From the NCBI RefSeq assembly GCF_030269765.1, contig NZ_BSTX01000001.1, positions 372,001-436,000 on the forward strand: a stretch of 64,000 bases of DNA. Reading direction: 5' to 3'. Both the position numbers and the translations under genes were made by a program. The notes beneath the pieces are model-generated. The model was not told where the DNA came from. It saw only the letters and a list, made by a program, of their open reading frames with translations, and searched no databases. Of the stretch, positions 16,433-24,952 are shown in pieces; within the stretch, counting starts at the first letter, position 1, and each line of letters begins with the position of its first letter. The stretch comes from Actinorhabdospora filicis. GTDB taxonomy: Bacteria; Actinomycetota; Actinomycetes; Mycobacteriales; Micromonosporaceae.

Positions 16433-17665
16433 GTGAAACCCCTGCTCCGGCGCACCCTCACGGCCCTGGCGACGCTCGGCCGCGGCACCGGCACCGCGTT
16501 CCTGGCCTACCTCGGCCTCGCCGGGACGCTGCTGCTGGCGGGTCTCTGCCTGATCTCCGTCGGGCTGCCGCTGCTGCCCTACGGCCTGCGCCTCCAGCGC
16601 GGCCTGGCCAACCTGGAGCGGCGCCGCCTGCGCCGCCTCGGCTACGAGGTCCCCGAGCCCTACGCGCCCCTCCCCCACGGCTGGGGGCCGTCCATGCGGA
16701 CCGCGTTCACCGACCCGGCGACCCGCCGCGACCTGGCGTGGCTGGCCGCGCACGGCATCGGCGGGCTCGCCCTCGGCCTCATCGTCTTCTCCCTGGTCAG
16801 CAACTCCATCCGCGACATCACCATGCCCCTGTGGTGGTACCTCATCCCACCCGACGCCGGGCTCACGACGATGTGGGACGCCCCCGTCGACTCCTGGGAC
16901 ATCGCCGCCGTCACCGCCCTCACCGGGCCCGTGTGGCTGCTGCTGGTCTTCGCGCTCGCCCCCGCCATCGCCCGGGGCCAGACCTACGCCGGGCGCCGCC
17001 TCCTCGGGCCCGTGGACGGCATGGACCTCACCGCGCGCGTCGCGCAGCTGACCCGCACCCGCGCCGCCGTCCTCGACGCCCACACCGCCGAGCTGCGCCG
17101 CATCGAGCGCGCCCTCCACGACGGCGCCCAGAACCGCCTCGTCGGCGTCGCCGTCCTCACCGGCGCGGCCCGCCGCGCCCTCACCCGCGACCCCGCGACC
17201 GCCGACGCGATCCTGGAACGCGCCCAGACCGGCGCCGAGGAGGCCCTCGCCGAGCTGCGCGCCGTCGTCCGCAGCATCCTCCCGCCGGTCCTGGAGCAGC
17301 GCGGGCTGCACGGCGCCCTGTCCGCGCTCGCCGCGGGCTGCGCCGTCCCCTGCACCTTCGAGGCCGACATCCCCGGGCGCCTGCCGACCTCGGTGGAGGC
17401 CACCGCCTACTTCGCCGTCGCCGAGGCCCTCACCAACGTGTCCAAACACAGCCGCGCGACCACCGCGTCCGTCGAGGTCACCCGCACCGGCGACCGGCTC
17501 ACCGTCACCGTCCGCGACGACGGGAAGGGCGGCGCCGACGGTGACGGCGGCAGCGGCCTCAACGGCCTGAAAGGGCGAGTGGAAGCACACGACGGGACCT
17601 TGCTCGTCGACAGTCCACGCGGAGGGCCCACAATGGTCCGCGTGGAGCTGCCGTGCGGATCGTGA
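16433..17665 (+). CDS. NarL-system sensor histidine kinase (HisKA_3)
   Basis: From the GTG at 16433 this is a 410-aa membrane kinase. A paired hydrophobic segment near the N-terminus and others around residues 105-185 form the sensor region. The dimerisation box ERALHDGAQNRLVG places the phospho-acceptor at His229. The C-terminal HATPase domain shows AEALTNVSKHSRA (N box) and RDDGKGG, then GLNGLKGRV. This is the HisKA_3 (DesK/NarX) class. It overlaps the response regulator gene by 13 bp. With the divergent ABC operon it forms a module typical of actinomycete envelope-stress or peptide-sensing systems. Confidence 0.93.
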   Translation: MKPLLRRTLTALATLGRGTGTAFLAYLGLAGTLLLAGLCLISVGLPLLPYGLRLQRGLANLERRRLRRLGYEVPEPYAPLPHGWGPSMRTAFTDPATRRDLAWLAAHGIGGLALGLIVFSLVSNSIRDITMPLWWYLIPPDAGLTTMWDAPVDSWDIAAVTALTGPVWLLLVFALAPAIARGQTYAGRRLLGPVDGMDLTARVAQLTRTRAAVLDAHTAELRRIERALHDGAQNRLVGVAVLTGAARRALTRDPATADAILERAQTGAEEALAELRAVVRSILPPVLEQRGLHGALSALAAGCAVPCTFEADIPGRLPTSVEATAYFAVAEALTNVSKHSRATTASVEVTRTGDRLTVTVRDDGKGGADGDGGSGLNGLKGRVEAHDGTLLVDSPRGGPTMVRVELPCGS

Positions 17666-18306
17666 TCGCCGAGGACGACGCCCTCCTCCGCGAGGGACTG
17701 ACCCTGCTGCTGAGCGCGGAGGGCTTCGACGTCGCCGGCGCCGCCGGTGACCCCGAAACCTTCCTCGCCCTCGTGGACGAAAAGAAACCCGACCTCGCCG
17801 TCGTCGACGTCCGCATGCCCCCCACCCACACCGACGAGGGCATCCGCGCCGCCGTCGCCGCCCGCCGCGCCCACCCCGGCCTCGCCGTCCTCGTCCTGTC
17901 GGCCTACGTGGAGCAGAGCTTCGCCACCGACCTCCTCGCCGACGGCGCCGACAAGATCGGCTACCTGCTCAAGGAACGCGTCGGCCGCGTCGAGGCCTTC
18001 CTCGCCGCCCTCCGCCGCGTCGCCGACGGCGGCACCGCCATCGACCCCGAGGTCATCGCGCAGCTCTTCGCCACCCGCCGCGCCGGCGACCCCCTCGAAC
18101 GCCTCAGCGCCCGCGAACGCGAAGTGCTGACCCTCATGGCCGAAGGACTCGGGAACACCGCCATCGCCGAGAAGCTCTTCGTCACCCCCAACGCCGTGCA
18201 CAAGCACATCCGCGCGATCTTCGCGAAACTGGAACTGCCCCCGGACGAACGCGTGGACCGCCGCGTGGCGGCGGTGCTGCGGCACCTGGAGGGGACGCGG
18301 AGGTAG
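17653..18306 (+). CDS. NarL/LuxR-family response regulator
   Basis: This 217-aa protein has a receiver domain (VIAEDDALLREGL; phospho-acceptor Asp52 in LAVVDVRMPP; Lys in YLLKERV) and a C-terminal LuxR-type helix-turn-helix (LSAREREVLTLMAEGLGNTAIAEKLFVTPNAVHKHIRAIFAKL). The GTG start lies inside the 3' end of the kinase gene, so the two are co-translated partners. The most likely targets are the divergent ABC operon and its own promoter, where a GCTACC dyad is seen at 16351-16369. Confidence 0.95.
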   Translation: MRIVIAEDDALLREGLTLLLSAEGFDVAGAAGDPETFLALVDEKKPDLAVVDVRMPPTHTDEGIRAAVAARRAHPGLAVLVLSAYVEQSFATDLLADGADKIGYLLKERVGRVEAFLAALRRVADGGTAIDPEVIAQLFATRRAGDPLERLSAREREVLTLMAEGLGNTAIAEKLFVTPNAVHKHIRAIFAKLELPPDERVDRRVAAVLRHLEGTRR

Positions 18307-18568
18307 GGGTGGGGCGGACACGGCGCGGGCTCGCGACGGCGGCGGGGCGGGGCGGCGCCGTGACGGCGCGGGGCGGTGACGGCGCGGCGGAGCCGCGGGA
18401 CCCGGTCATGGCGCGCCGCGCATGCGACGGCGCGGCGCCGCCCAACCCACCCGCCGCGCCGCCGAGCTCGCCATCAAGCTCGCCGCGTCCAACCCACCCA
18501 CCACCCCACCCCCACCATCGCCGCAAAACCCCGCGCGCCCTCACCCGCCACCACGTTCAATTGATCAC

Positions 18569-19327
18569 GTGAAGTCCTGGTTCCACGCCACCATCGTCGC
18601 CCCCGGTCTCGTCCCGCTGTTCTGCTTCTTCGTCGCGTTCCTCGCCGGGTTCGGTTTCATCCGCCTGTCGGTGCGGCTCATCCGCGCGCAGGTCCGCTGG
18701 TGGCCGGGGAACGTCACGCCGGGTGGGCTGCACATCCACCATGTCGTGTTCGGCGTGGTCTTCATGCTCGTGGGGGGTGTGACGGGGCTGGCGGTGCCCG
18801 ATGAGCTCACGGTGTGGCGGTGCGTGGCGGCTTCGCTGTTCGGGATCGGCGCGGCGCTGGTGCTGGACGAGTTCGCGCTGATCCTGCACCTGAAGGACGT
18901 GTACTGGACCGAGGAGGGCCGCACGTCGGTCGACGCGGTCTTCGTGGCGGCGGCGTTCACGGGGTTGCTGCTGCTGGGGTTCCGGCCGATCGGGGTCGCC
19001 GATTTCCTGGACTTCCAGGGGGAGCCGTACGCGCTGCCGATCGCGGTGGGGTTCACGCTGGTGAACCTGGCGTTCGCGGTGGTGACGCTGCTGAAGGGCA
19101 AGATCTGGTCGGGGCTGCTGGGGCTGCTGATCCCGTTGTTCCTGTACGTGGGCGCGGTGCGGCTGGCGCGGCCGGGTTCGCCGTGGGCGCGGTGGCGGTA
19201 CGTGCCGGAGCGGCGGCGCGGGGAGCGGAAGATGGCCGACGCGATGTGGCGGGAAAAGCGGTTCCGGCGGCCGGTGATCCGGGCGAAGATCTGGTTCCAG
19301 GAGCTGATCGCCGGGCGGCACCACTGA
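18569..19327 (+). CDS. Integral membrane protein with HIHH motif
   Basis: From the GTG at 18569 this is a 252-aa protein with about six to seven membrane segments. The second helix is preceded by the sequence WWPGNVTPGGLHIHHVVFG, a cluster of three histidines at a membrane boundary. Another charged helix follows (VLDEFALILHLKDVYWTEEGRTSVDAVF). The C-terminus is soluble and strongly basic. I recognise it only as an uncharacterised actinobacterial membrane protein. Histidine clusters of this kind often bind metal or haem, but that is a guess. It ends just before a strong convergent terminator. Confidence 0.8.
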   Translation: MKSWFHATIVAPGLVPLFCFFVAFLAGFGFIRLSVRLIRAQVRWWPGNVTPGGLHIHHVVFGVVFMLVGGVTGLAVPDELTVWRCVAASLFGIGAALVLDEFALILHLKDVYWTEEGRTSVDAVFVAAAFTGLLLLGFRPIGVADFLDFQGEPYALPIAVGFTLVNLAFAVVTLLKGKIWSGLLGLLIPLFLYVGAVRLARPGSPWARWRYVPERRRGERKMADAMWREKRFRRPVIRAKIWFQELIAGRHH

Positions 19328-19336
19328 CGTGAAAAA

Positions 19337-19362
19337 GGGAGGGACGCCGTGGCGTCCCTCCC
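19337..19362. terminator. Bidirectional terminator hairpin
   Basis: GGGAGGGACGCC and GGCGTCCCTCCC form a perfect 12-bp inverted repeat with a 2-base centre, preceded by an A-run (GAAAAA). It sits between the convergent ends of the genes at 18569-19327 and 19383-19979 and can serve both. Read on the minus strand it is followed by a T-run, so it looks like an intrinsic terminator for the 4-TM gene. Confidence 0.8.
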
Positions 19363-19382
19363 GTCCCCTTGCGCCCCTCGCC

Positions 19383-19979
19383 TTACACCTTCGGGTCGAA
19401 GATGACCGCCGGCGGCGGCTCCTTGCGGAAGAAGTCGTTGGCCGCGGGCAGGGCCAGCAGCACGATCACCGCGACGTAGATGACGAGGCTGACGATGCCG
19501 CTGATCGACTGCCAGACGGTGAAGATCGGCGGGACGGCGTCGGCGATGGCGTCGTTGACCTTGTCCATGTTGATGTCGTTCTGCGTGCCGCCGGACATCG
19601 CGTTCAGGCCGAAGCTGGCCGCGCCGCACAGCAGGAAGATCCCGGACAGGACCCAGGTGGCGATGCGCGAGCCGTTCTTGCCCTTGCGGTTGAGGAAGCC
19701 GAGCAGCGCGTAGACGAGGGCGACCACGAGGCCGATGATGGCCGAGACGGTGATGATGGTCCCGGAGAACTTCACGCCGTCGATGACGTTCTTGGCGGCG
19801 CCCTGGTCCTCGTAGGCCTTCACCATCGCGTCGGTGAGGTCACCGGCGTACATCGCGGTCAGCACGACCCCGACGAGGCTGAGCAGGACGGTGAACCACT
19901 GCAGGTAGGCGGCGATGTTCACGACGCCGGGCGTGGGCTTGCTGACGGGCTGGGCGAGCGGAGGGGTGAACTCACTCAT
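19383..19979 (-). CDS. Four-helix membrane protein, uncharacterised
   Basis: From the ATG at 19979 this is a 198-aa protein with four hydrophobic segments: near residues 21-43, 75-97, 109-128 and 156-180. A Lys/Arg-rich loop (LNRKGKNG) sits between helices 2 and 3, and the end is polar (FFRKEPPPAVIFDPKV). The N-terminal tail is Pro-rich (TPPLAQPVSKPTPG). I do not recognise a family. It stands alone, with a terminator after it and a palindrome (20047-20064) in its upstream region. The in-frame extension to 20096 is rejected because it would cover that region. Confidence 0.75.
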   Translation of the reverse strand: MSEFTPPLAQPVSKPTPGVVNIAAYLQWFTVLLSLVGVVLTAMYAGDLTDAMVKAYEDQGAAKNVIDGVKFSGTIITVSAIIGLVVALVYALLGFLNRKGKNGSRIATWVLSGIFLLCGAASFGLNAMSGGTQNDINMDKVNDAIADAVPPIFTVWQSISGIVSLVIYVAVIVLLALPAANDFFRKEPPPAVIFDPKV

Positions 19980-20046
19980 GTCGGCTCCATTGATCGCGGA
20001 CTTCTCTTTCGACAATGTGACGATAGGGCCGCGCGGGGCCGGGCAC

Positions 20047-20064
20047 TTCCTTCTCCGGAAGGAA
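20047..20064 (-). promoter_or_regulatory. Palindrome upstream of four-helix membrane gene
   Basis: TTCCTTC (20047-20053) and GAAGGAA (20058-20064) form a perfect 7-bp inverted repeat with a 4-base centre, 68-85 bases before the ATG of the membrane protein gene. A TATCGT hexamer (minus strand) lies nearer the gene and could be a -10 box. It is a possible operator. Confidence 0.35.
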
Positions 20065-20135
20065 ACGTGCGCCGAGACACGGTGTGGTCCGGTCATACCT
20101 GAGGTGGAGCGCCGCTCGTCCCGGTGAAGGACCGG

Positions 20136-20852
20136 TCACTCCTCCACGGCGGCGATCGCGGCGAGGACGGCGTCGGGCCGGTCGAGGTGCACGAGGTGCC
20201 CGGAGCGGCGGACACGCCACAGCTCACCGCGCGGGAACAGCCCGGCGAGGCGCACGTGCCCGACCGGCGGGACCGCGCCGGAGGTGGCCGACAGGACGAC
20301 GGTGGGCACGTCGGGGGGCACGGTGGACGCGCGCAGCCCGGCGAGGTCGGAGGTGACCTCCGGGTAGGCGAACCATTCGGCGAGCGCGGCGCGGAAGGCG
20401 CGGGGGTCGCGGTAGCGCAGGCGCCCGGCGCGCAGGACGGCGCGGTCGGGCGCGCGGCGGCTCGCGGTGAGGGTGCCGAGGGTCCACACGGGCGGCCCGA
20501 GGCGCCAGGCGAGGGCGGGGGCGGCGAGCCAGGCGGCCCAGGGTGGGACGGGGCCGCGCACGCCGGGGCGGTGGGCGTCCTCGAAGGAGGGGTCGGACAG
20601 GACGAGCCCGGCGACGCGCCCGGGGTGCAGGCGCGCGTAGGCCTCGGCGTAGAGGGCGCCCATGGAGTGGCCGACGAGGACGGGCCGGTCGAGGCGGGCG
20701 ACGGCTTCGGCGACGCGGGCGGTTTCGGCGCGCAGGTTCCAGGTGGTCCCGTCGAGGCGTTCCAGGAACGTGTATCGGCCGGGGTGGCGGGTGACGGGTC
20801 CCCAGGTGAAGGCGCCGTCGCCGAGGCCGGGGAGGATCAGGACGTCCGCCAT
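20136..20852 (-). CDS. Alpha/beta-hydrolase
   Basis: This 238-aa protein starts with VLILPGLGDGAFTWGP (oxyanion-hole region) and has the nucleophile elbow GHSMGALYAEAYA. A late Asp candidate lies in PDVPTVVLSATSG and the catalytic His in RRSGHLVHLDRPDAV. It is a serine hydrolase of the alpha/beta fold; the substrate (ester, lactone or lipid) is unknown. The start overlaps the end of the DUF998 gene by 16 bp, which overlaps lysX by 4 bp, so it is the last gene of the lysX operon. That context suggests a lipid or lipid-linked substrate, as inference. Confidence 0.85.
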   Translation of the reverse strand: MADVLILPGLGDGAFTWGPVTRHPGRYTFLERLDGTTWNLRAETARVAEAVARLDRPVLVGHSMGALYAEAYARLHPGRVAGLVLSDPSFEDAHRPGVRGPVPPWAAWLAAPALAWRLGPPVWTLGTLTASRRAPDRAVLRAGRLRYRDPRAFRAALAEWFAYPEVTSDLAGLRASTVPPDVPTVVLSATSGAVPPVGHVRLAGLFPRGELWRVRRSGHLVHLDRPDAVLAAIAAVEE

Positions 20853-21466
20853 CGCCACCCGAGCGCGGTCAGCCACACCGAGGTGAGCAGGAGCTGGAGG
20901 CGCTGGACGACGCCGACGTCGGTGTCGCCGAGGACGGCGATGAGGGTCGCGGCGGTGGCCAGGGCGAGCAGGACGGCGAGGCCCCACATGAGGGGCGCGC
21001 GGGAGGTGACGGCGAAGCCGAAGGCGGCGACCAGGATCGCGGCGGCGCTGAGCACGGAGGCCACCGAGTGGACCTGGTCGGGGACGGGGAGGGTCCCGGC
21101 CTGTTCGGCGGCGCGGCAGGTGGCGTCGATGGACGGGGCGCAGGTGAGGGTGAAGGGCCCGGCGTCGAGGAGGGTCGCGACGCCGAAGACGACTACCGAC
21201 CACCACGCGGCCTTGACCACGATGTCGGACGCCCGTTTGGCGAACATCACCGCCGCGGCCCCGGCGAGGGTGCCGGTGAGGACGTCGCCGATGCGGAAGA
21301 ACCACGCGCCGGGCTGGTCGTCGGCGGCGTACTCGCTGACGTAGGAGCGCAGGGGGTCCAGGGCGGGGTTGACGGCCTCGTCGAAGACCCAGGTCAGGTA
21401 GCAGACGGCGGCGGCGATGAGCGCGTACGCCCACCAGCGGCGGTCGAGGACGCGCGGGGAGGTCAT
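20837..21466 (-). CDS. DUF998-type membrane protein
   Basis: This 209-aa protein has about six predicted membrane segments. It contains DPLRSYVSEYAADDQPGAWFFRIGDVLTGTLAG near the N-terminus, which is the conserved DUF998 pattern (helix, SEY, then F-R-xGD). It also has DAGPFTLTCAPSIDATCRAAEQAG and DQVHSVASV between helices, a Cys pair that may sit outside the membrane. Function of the family is unknown. Start and lysX stop overlap as ATGA. Confidence 0.8.
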   Translation of the reverse strand: MTSPRVLDRRWWAYALIAAAVCYLTWVFDEAVNPALDPLRSYVSEYAADDQPGAWFFRIGDVLTGTLAGAAAVMFAKRASDIVVKAAWWSVVVFGVATLLDAGPFTLTCAPSIDATCRAAEQAGTLPVPDQVHSVASVLSAAAILVAAFGFAVTSRAPLMWGLAVLLALATAATLIAVLGDTDVGVVQRLQLLLTSVWLTALGWRWRTS

Positions 21467-24400
21467 GAGGCGTCCTCGCTCGCGCGGACCAGCGGGAACG
21501 GGAGCGTCTCGCGGATGGTGCGGCCGGTCAGGAACATCACCAGGCGGTCCACGCCGATGCCGAGGCCGCCGGTGGGCGGCATCGCGTACTCCAGGGCGGA
21601 CAGGAAGTCCTCGTCGAGTTCCATGGCCTCGGGGTCGCCGCCGGCGGCGAGCAGTGACTGGGCGGTGAGCCTGCGGCGCTGCTCGACGGGGTCGATGAGC
21701 TCGGAGTAGGCGGTGCCGAGCTCGGTGCCGAAGGCCACCAGGTCCCAGCGTTCGGCCAGGCGCGGGTCGAGGCGGTGCTGGCGGGTCAGGGGCGAGACCT
21801 CGGTGGGGAAGTCGGTGTAGAAGGTCGGGGTGGTGGTGTCGTGCTCGACGAGCCGCTCGTACATCTCCAGCACCACCGCGCCGGGACCCCACTTCGGGTC
21901 GAGGGGCACCTTCGCGGCCTCGGCGAGCTCGCGGAGCCGCTCCAGGGACGTGCCCGGGTCGATCTCCTCGCCGAGGGCGGCCGAGATCGCGCCGTGCACG
22001 GTCAGCACGGGCCAGGGCTCGGCGAGGTCGATGGTGACGCCGTCGCGTTCGATGACGGTGGTGCCGAAGGCCGCGCGGGCCGCCTCGCGCACGAGGGTCT
22101 CGGTGAGTTCGCGCATCCCGTGGTAGTCGGTGTAGGCCTGGTAGGCCTCCAGCATCGTGAACTCGGGATTGTGCTTGAAGGACACGCCCTCGTTGCGGAA
22201 GGTGCGGCCCAGCTCGAAGACCCGCTCGACGCCGCCGACGCACAGGCGCTTGAGGTACAGCTCCGGCGCGATGCGCAGGTAGAGGCGCATGTCGTAGGCG
22301 TTGATGTGGGTGACGAAGGGGCGGGCGTTGGCGCCGCCGTGGACGCGCTGGAGGATCGGCGTCTCCACCTCCAGGAACGCCCGGTCGTGGAGGGTGGTCC
22401 GCAGCGAGTGCAGGACGGCGGCGCGGGCCCGCAGGACCTCGCGCGCCTCGGCGTCGACGATGAGGTCGAGGTGCCGCTGCCGGACCTTGGCCTCGGGGTC
22501 GGACAGTCCCTTGTGCTTGTCGGGCAGCGGGCGCAGGCACTTGGCGGTGAGCGTCCACTCCGTCACGTGCACCGAGAGTTCGCCGCGCCGGGTGGTGATG
22601 ATCTCCCCGGCGACGCCGACGTGGTCGCCGATGTCGATGGCGGCGGCGAAACCGGCGTCGCCGGTGAGCATGAGCTGGAGGTCGCCGCTCCAGTCGCGGA
22701 CGGTGGCGAAGGTGAGGCGGCCGTGGTGGCGCATCAGCATGACGCGCCCGGTGAGGCGGACCTGTTCGCCGGTGCGCATGTCGGGCGGGAGGCCGACGTA
22801 ACTCGCGGCGACCGCCGCGCACGTGGCGGTGCGGTCGAAACCGACGGGGTAGGGGTCCACACCGGACGCCCGCAGCATGTCGAGGCGGTCGAGGCGGACG
22901 CGCATCTGCTCGGGCAGCGCGGCGCGCCCGGTCCCGGCGGACTCGCGCTGGACGCTCGCGGCGGCCAGCGCCTCGGCGAGGCCGGGCAGCGGCATGGGCG
23001 CGGCGGCGCGGCCGATGGACACGCGGCGGCTGGGCATGGTCACGAAGCCCTCGGCGATCGCGGCGGCCATGCCGACCTTCGGCAGGGTCCGGCGCTCGCC
23101 GTAGCAGAGGTAGCGGGGCAGCCATTGCGGCCGGTACTTCAGGTTCGAGCGGTACAGCGACTCCAGCTGCCACCAGCGGGAGAAGAAGAGCAGCAGCCCG
23201 CGCCAGGCCCGCAGGATCGGCCCGGCGCCGATGCGCGCGCCTTCCTCGAAGACCGCGCGGAACATGGCGAAGTTGAGCGAGATCCGTTCCACGCCGTGGT
23301 CGAAGGCCTCTTCGCACAGGGCGCTGACCATGAACTCCATGAGCCCGTTGTCGCCGTCGCGGTCGCGGCGCATCAGGTCCAGCGACAGTCCCCGGTCGCC
23401 CCACGGGACGAAGGACAGCAGCGCGCGGACGCGCCCGTCGGCGTCGACGGCCTCGACCAGCAGGCTGTCGCCGTCGTCGGGGTCGCCGAGGCGGGACAGG
23501 GCCATGCTGAAGCCGCGTTCGGTGGAGGTGTCGCGCCAGGCGTCGGCGCGGTCGATGGTCGCGCGCATCTCCACCGGAGTGAGATCGCGGTGGCGGCGGA
23601 TGCGGGCGGTGTACCCGGCGCGGCGGACGCGCGCCACGGCCTGCCGCACCGGGCGCATGTCGGCGCCCTCCAGGCTGTAGTCGCGGGGGTGCAGGATCGC
23701 CTCGTCGCCGATCTCGCGGACCCGCAGCCCGGCCGCGGCGTAGGCGGTGGCGGCCTCCTCGCCGGCGCCGAGCACCGCCGGGGACCAGCCGTAGGCGCGG
23801 GTGTGCTCCAGCCACGCGTTGATCGCGCCGGGCCAGTCGGCGGGTTCGCCGATGGGATCACCGGCGGCCAGGCAGATCCCGGCGAGGGTCCGGTAGCCGA
23901 TCGCGGCGTCCCCGCGCGGGGAGAAGATGAGGGACTTGTCGCGGCGGGTGGCGAAGTAGCCCAGGGAGTCGGGCGTGGTGTCCCTGGCCAGCAGGACCCG
24001 CAGCCGCACCTCTTCCTCGGGGCTGTGCACGGCGGCCTGCCGCTGCGAGCCGAAGAGGGTGAACAGGGACGCGAAGAGCGCGATGGCGCCGAACAGGCCG
24101 AGGAACAGGTTCACCCAGCCGGGCGCGTGCCCGAGGTTGCCGTGCCGGAACACGCCGCCGAGCATGCGTTCCAGGACGTACGGGAGCCGGTCGGCGCGGT
24201 CGACGTGGCCGGGGAACGCGTTCAGCAGCAGCCAGCCCAGCAGCGTGAACAGCGCGAACAGGCCCACGTAGGTGCCCACGGCCTTCCACAGGCTGGCCCG
24301 CTGGACGCGCGCGTTGAACTCGCGGCGGGCCACCAGCAGGATCACCACCGCCAGGAGCGTGATGACGAGGTTGAGGGTGATGGCGATGATCATGCGCTTG

Positions 24401-24768
24401 GGCGTCTCGATCGTCTCGCCGCCCTCGTCGGTGAACACCTCCGTGGGGAACATGGCCATCAGGCCGCCCAGGAGCATCCCGAGGCCGAGCTGCACGAAGA
24501 AGTAGAGGGTGAGGATCCACCACGCCAGGCGCTTGCGGCGGGCCACGGCCATCGCGATGATCGCCAGGAAGGCCGCGTAGGCGAGGTTGGCGGGCACCGG
24601 CACGAAGACCCACTCGATGGCGGTGCGCACCGGGCCGAGCTTCTGCCGGAACGCTCCCCCGACGGCGGCCAGCGCCGACAGGGCGGCCACGATCGTCAGC
24701 AGACCCGCGAATACCTTCGGGACCTTGTGGAGCCACCCCTCGGTCCGAGCCTTCTCCCCTGTGCTCAT
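21463..24768 (-). CDS. lysX: Bifunctional lysylphosphatidylglycerol synthase / lysyl-tRNA synthetase
   Basis: This 1101-aa fusion protein first charges tRNA with lysine and then transfers lysine to phosphatidylglycerol, lowering the negative charge of the membrane and protecting it from cationic peptides. The N-terminal part (to about 240) has some six membrane helices. Residues about 260-590 are the MprF-type transferase (DKSLIFSPRGDAAIGYR, CLAAGDPIG, SLDLMRRD, NFAMFR, SLYRSNLKYRPQW). From about 640 there is a class II LysRS: anticodon OB-fold (VRLTGRVMLMRHHGRLTFATVRD), motif 2 (FRNEGVSFKHNPEFTMLEAYQAY) and motif 3 (GGLGIGVDRLVMFLTGRTIRE). Length matches mycobacterial LysX. It heads an operon with two small genes. 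Confidence 0.96.
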   Translation of the reverse strand: MSTGEKARTEGWLHKVPKVFAGLLTIVAALSALAAVGGAFRQKLGPVRTAIEWVFVPVPANLAYAAFLAIIAMAVARRKRLAWWILTLYFFVQLGLGMLLGGLMAMFPTEVFTDEGGETIETPKRMIIAITLNLVITLLAVVILLVARREFNARVQRASLWKAVGTYVGLFALFTLLGWLLLNAFPGHVDRADRLPYVLERMLGGVFRHGNLGHAPGWVNLFLGLFGAIALFASLFTLFGSQRQAAVHSPEEEVRLRVLLARDTTPDSLGYFATRRDKSLIFSPRGDAAIGYRTLAGICLAAGDPIGEPADWPGAINAWLEHTRAYGWSPAVLGAGEEAATAYAAAGLRVREIGDEAILHPRDYSLEGADMRPVRQAVARVRRAGYTARIRRHRDLTPVEMRATIDRADAWRDTSTERGFSMALSRLGDPDDGDSLLVEAVDADGRVRALLSFVPWGDRGLSLDLMRRDRDGDNGLMEFMVSALCEEAFDHGVERISLNFAMFRAVFEEGARIGAGPILRAWRGLLLFFSRWWQLESLYRSNLKYRPQWLPRYLCYGERRTLPKVGMAAAIAEGFVTMPSRRVSIGRAAAPMPLPGLAEALAAASVQRESAGTGRAALPEQMRVRLDRLDMLRASGVDPYPVGFDRTATCAAVAASYVGLPPDMRTGEQVRLTGRVMLMRHHGRLTFATVRDWSGDLQLMLTGDAGFAAAIDIGDHVGVAGEIITTRRGELSVHVTEWTLTAKCLRPLPDKHKGLSDPEAKVRQRHLDLIVDAEAREVLRARAAVLHSLRTTLHDRAFLEVETPILQRVHGGANARPFVTHINAYDMRLYLRIAPELYLKRLCVGGVERVFELGRTFRNEGVSFKHNPEFTMLEAYQAYTDYHGMRELTETLVREAARAAFGTTVIERDGVTIDLAEPWPVLTVHGAISAALGEEIDPGTSLERLRELAEAAKVPLDPKWGPGAVVLEMYERLVEHDTTTPTFYTDFPTEVSPLTRQHRLDPRLAERWDLVAFGTELGTAYSELIDPVEQRRRLTAQSLLAAGGDPEAMELDEDFLSALEYAMPPTGGLGIGVDRLVMFLTGRTIRETLPFPLVRASEDAS

Positions 24769-24885
24769 GGCGCCATTCTGCTAGGAGCCCCCCACCCTGT
24801 CCGACAGATGGGTGGTGCCGAAAGTGGCCGAACGCACCGCCCGGGGCGGCAACCCGGGCGTCCCAGGGGTTCACGGGCAAGAAGA

Positions 24886-24922
24886 AACCGGCCCCCGGAG
24901 TGTTCCGGGTGGCCGGTTCAGT
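24886..24922 (-). terminator. Terminator downstream of citrate synthase gene
   Basis: On the minus strand GAACCGGCC, CCGGA and their partners TCCGG and GGCCGGTT form an interrupted stem (about 14 paired bases), then TTCTT follows. It is placed 30-70 bases after the citrate synthase stop. Confidence 0.6.
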
Positions 24923-24952
24923 GCCCGTGACGGGCGCGGATCCGCAGACGCC

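Noticed and set aside
18307..18568. In-frame extension of the HIHH membrane protein to 18422
   Set aside because: The added residues are Pro/Ser/Arg low complexity from a GC-skewed stretch. The GTG at 18569 directly precedes the first membrane helix.
20853..21434. N-terminal extension of the alpha/beta-hydrolase frame
   Set aside because: The frame is open upstream, but the hydrolase fold begins at the ATG at 20852 and the upstream part overlaps the well-supported DUF998 gene in another frame.
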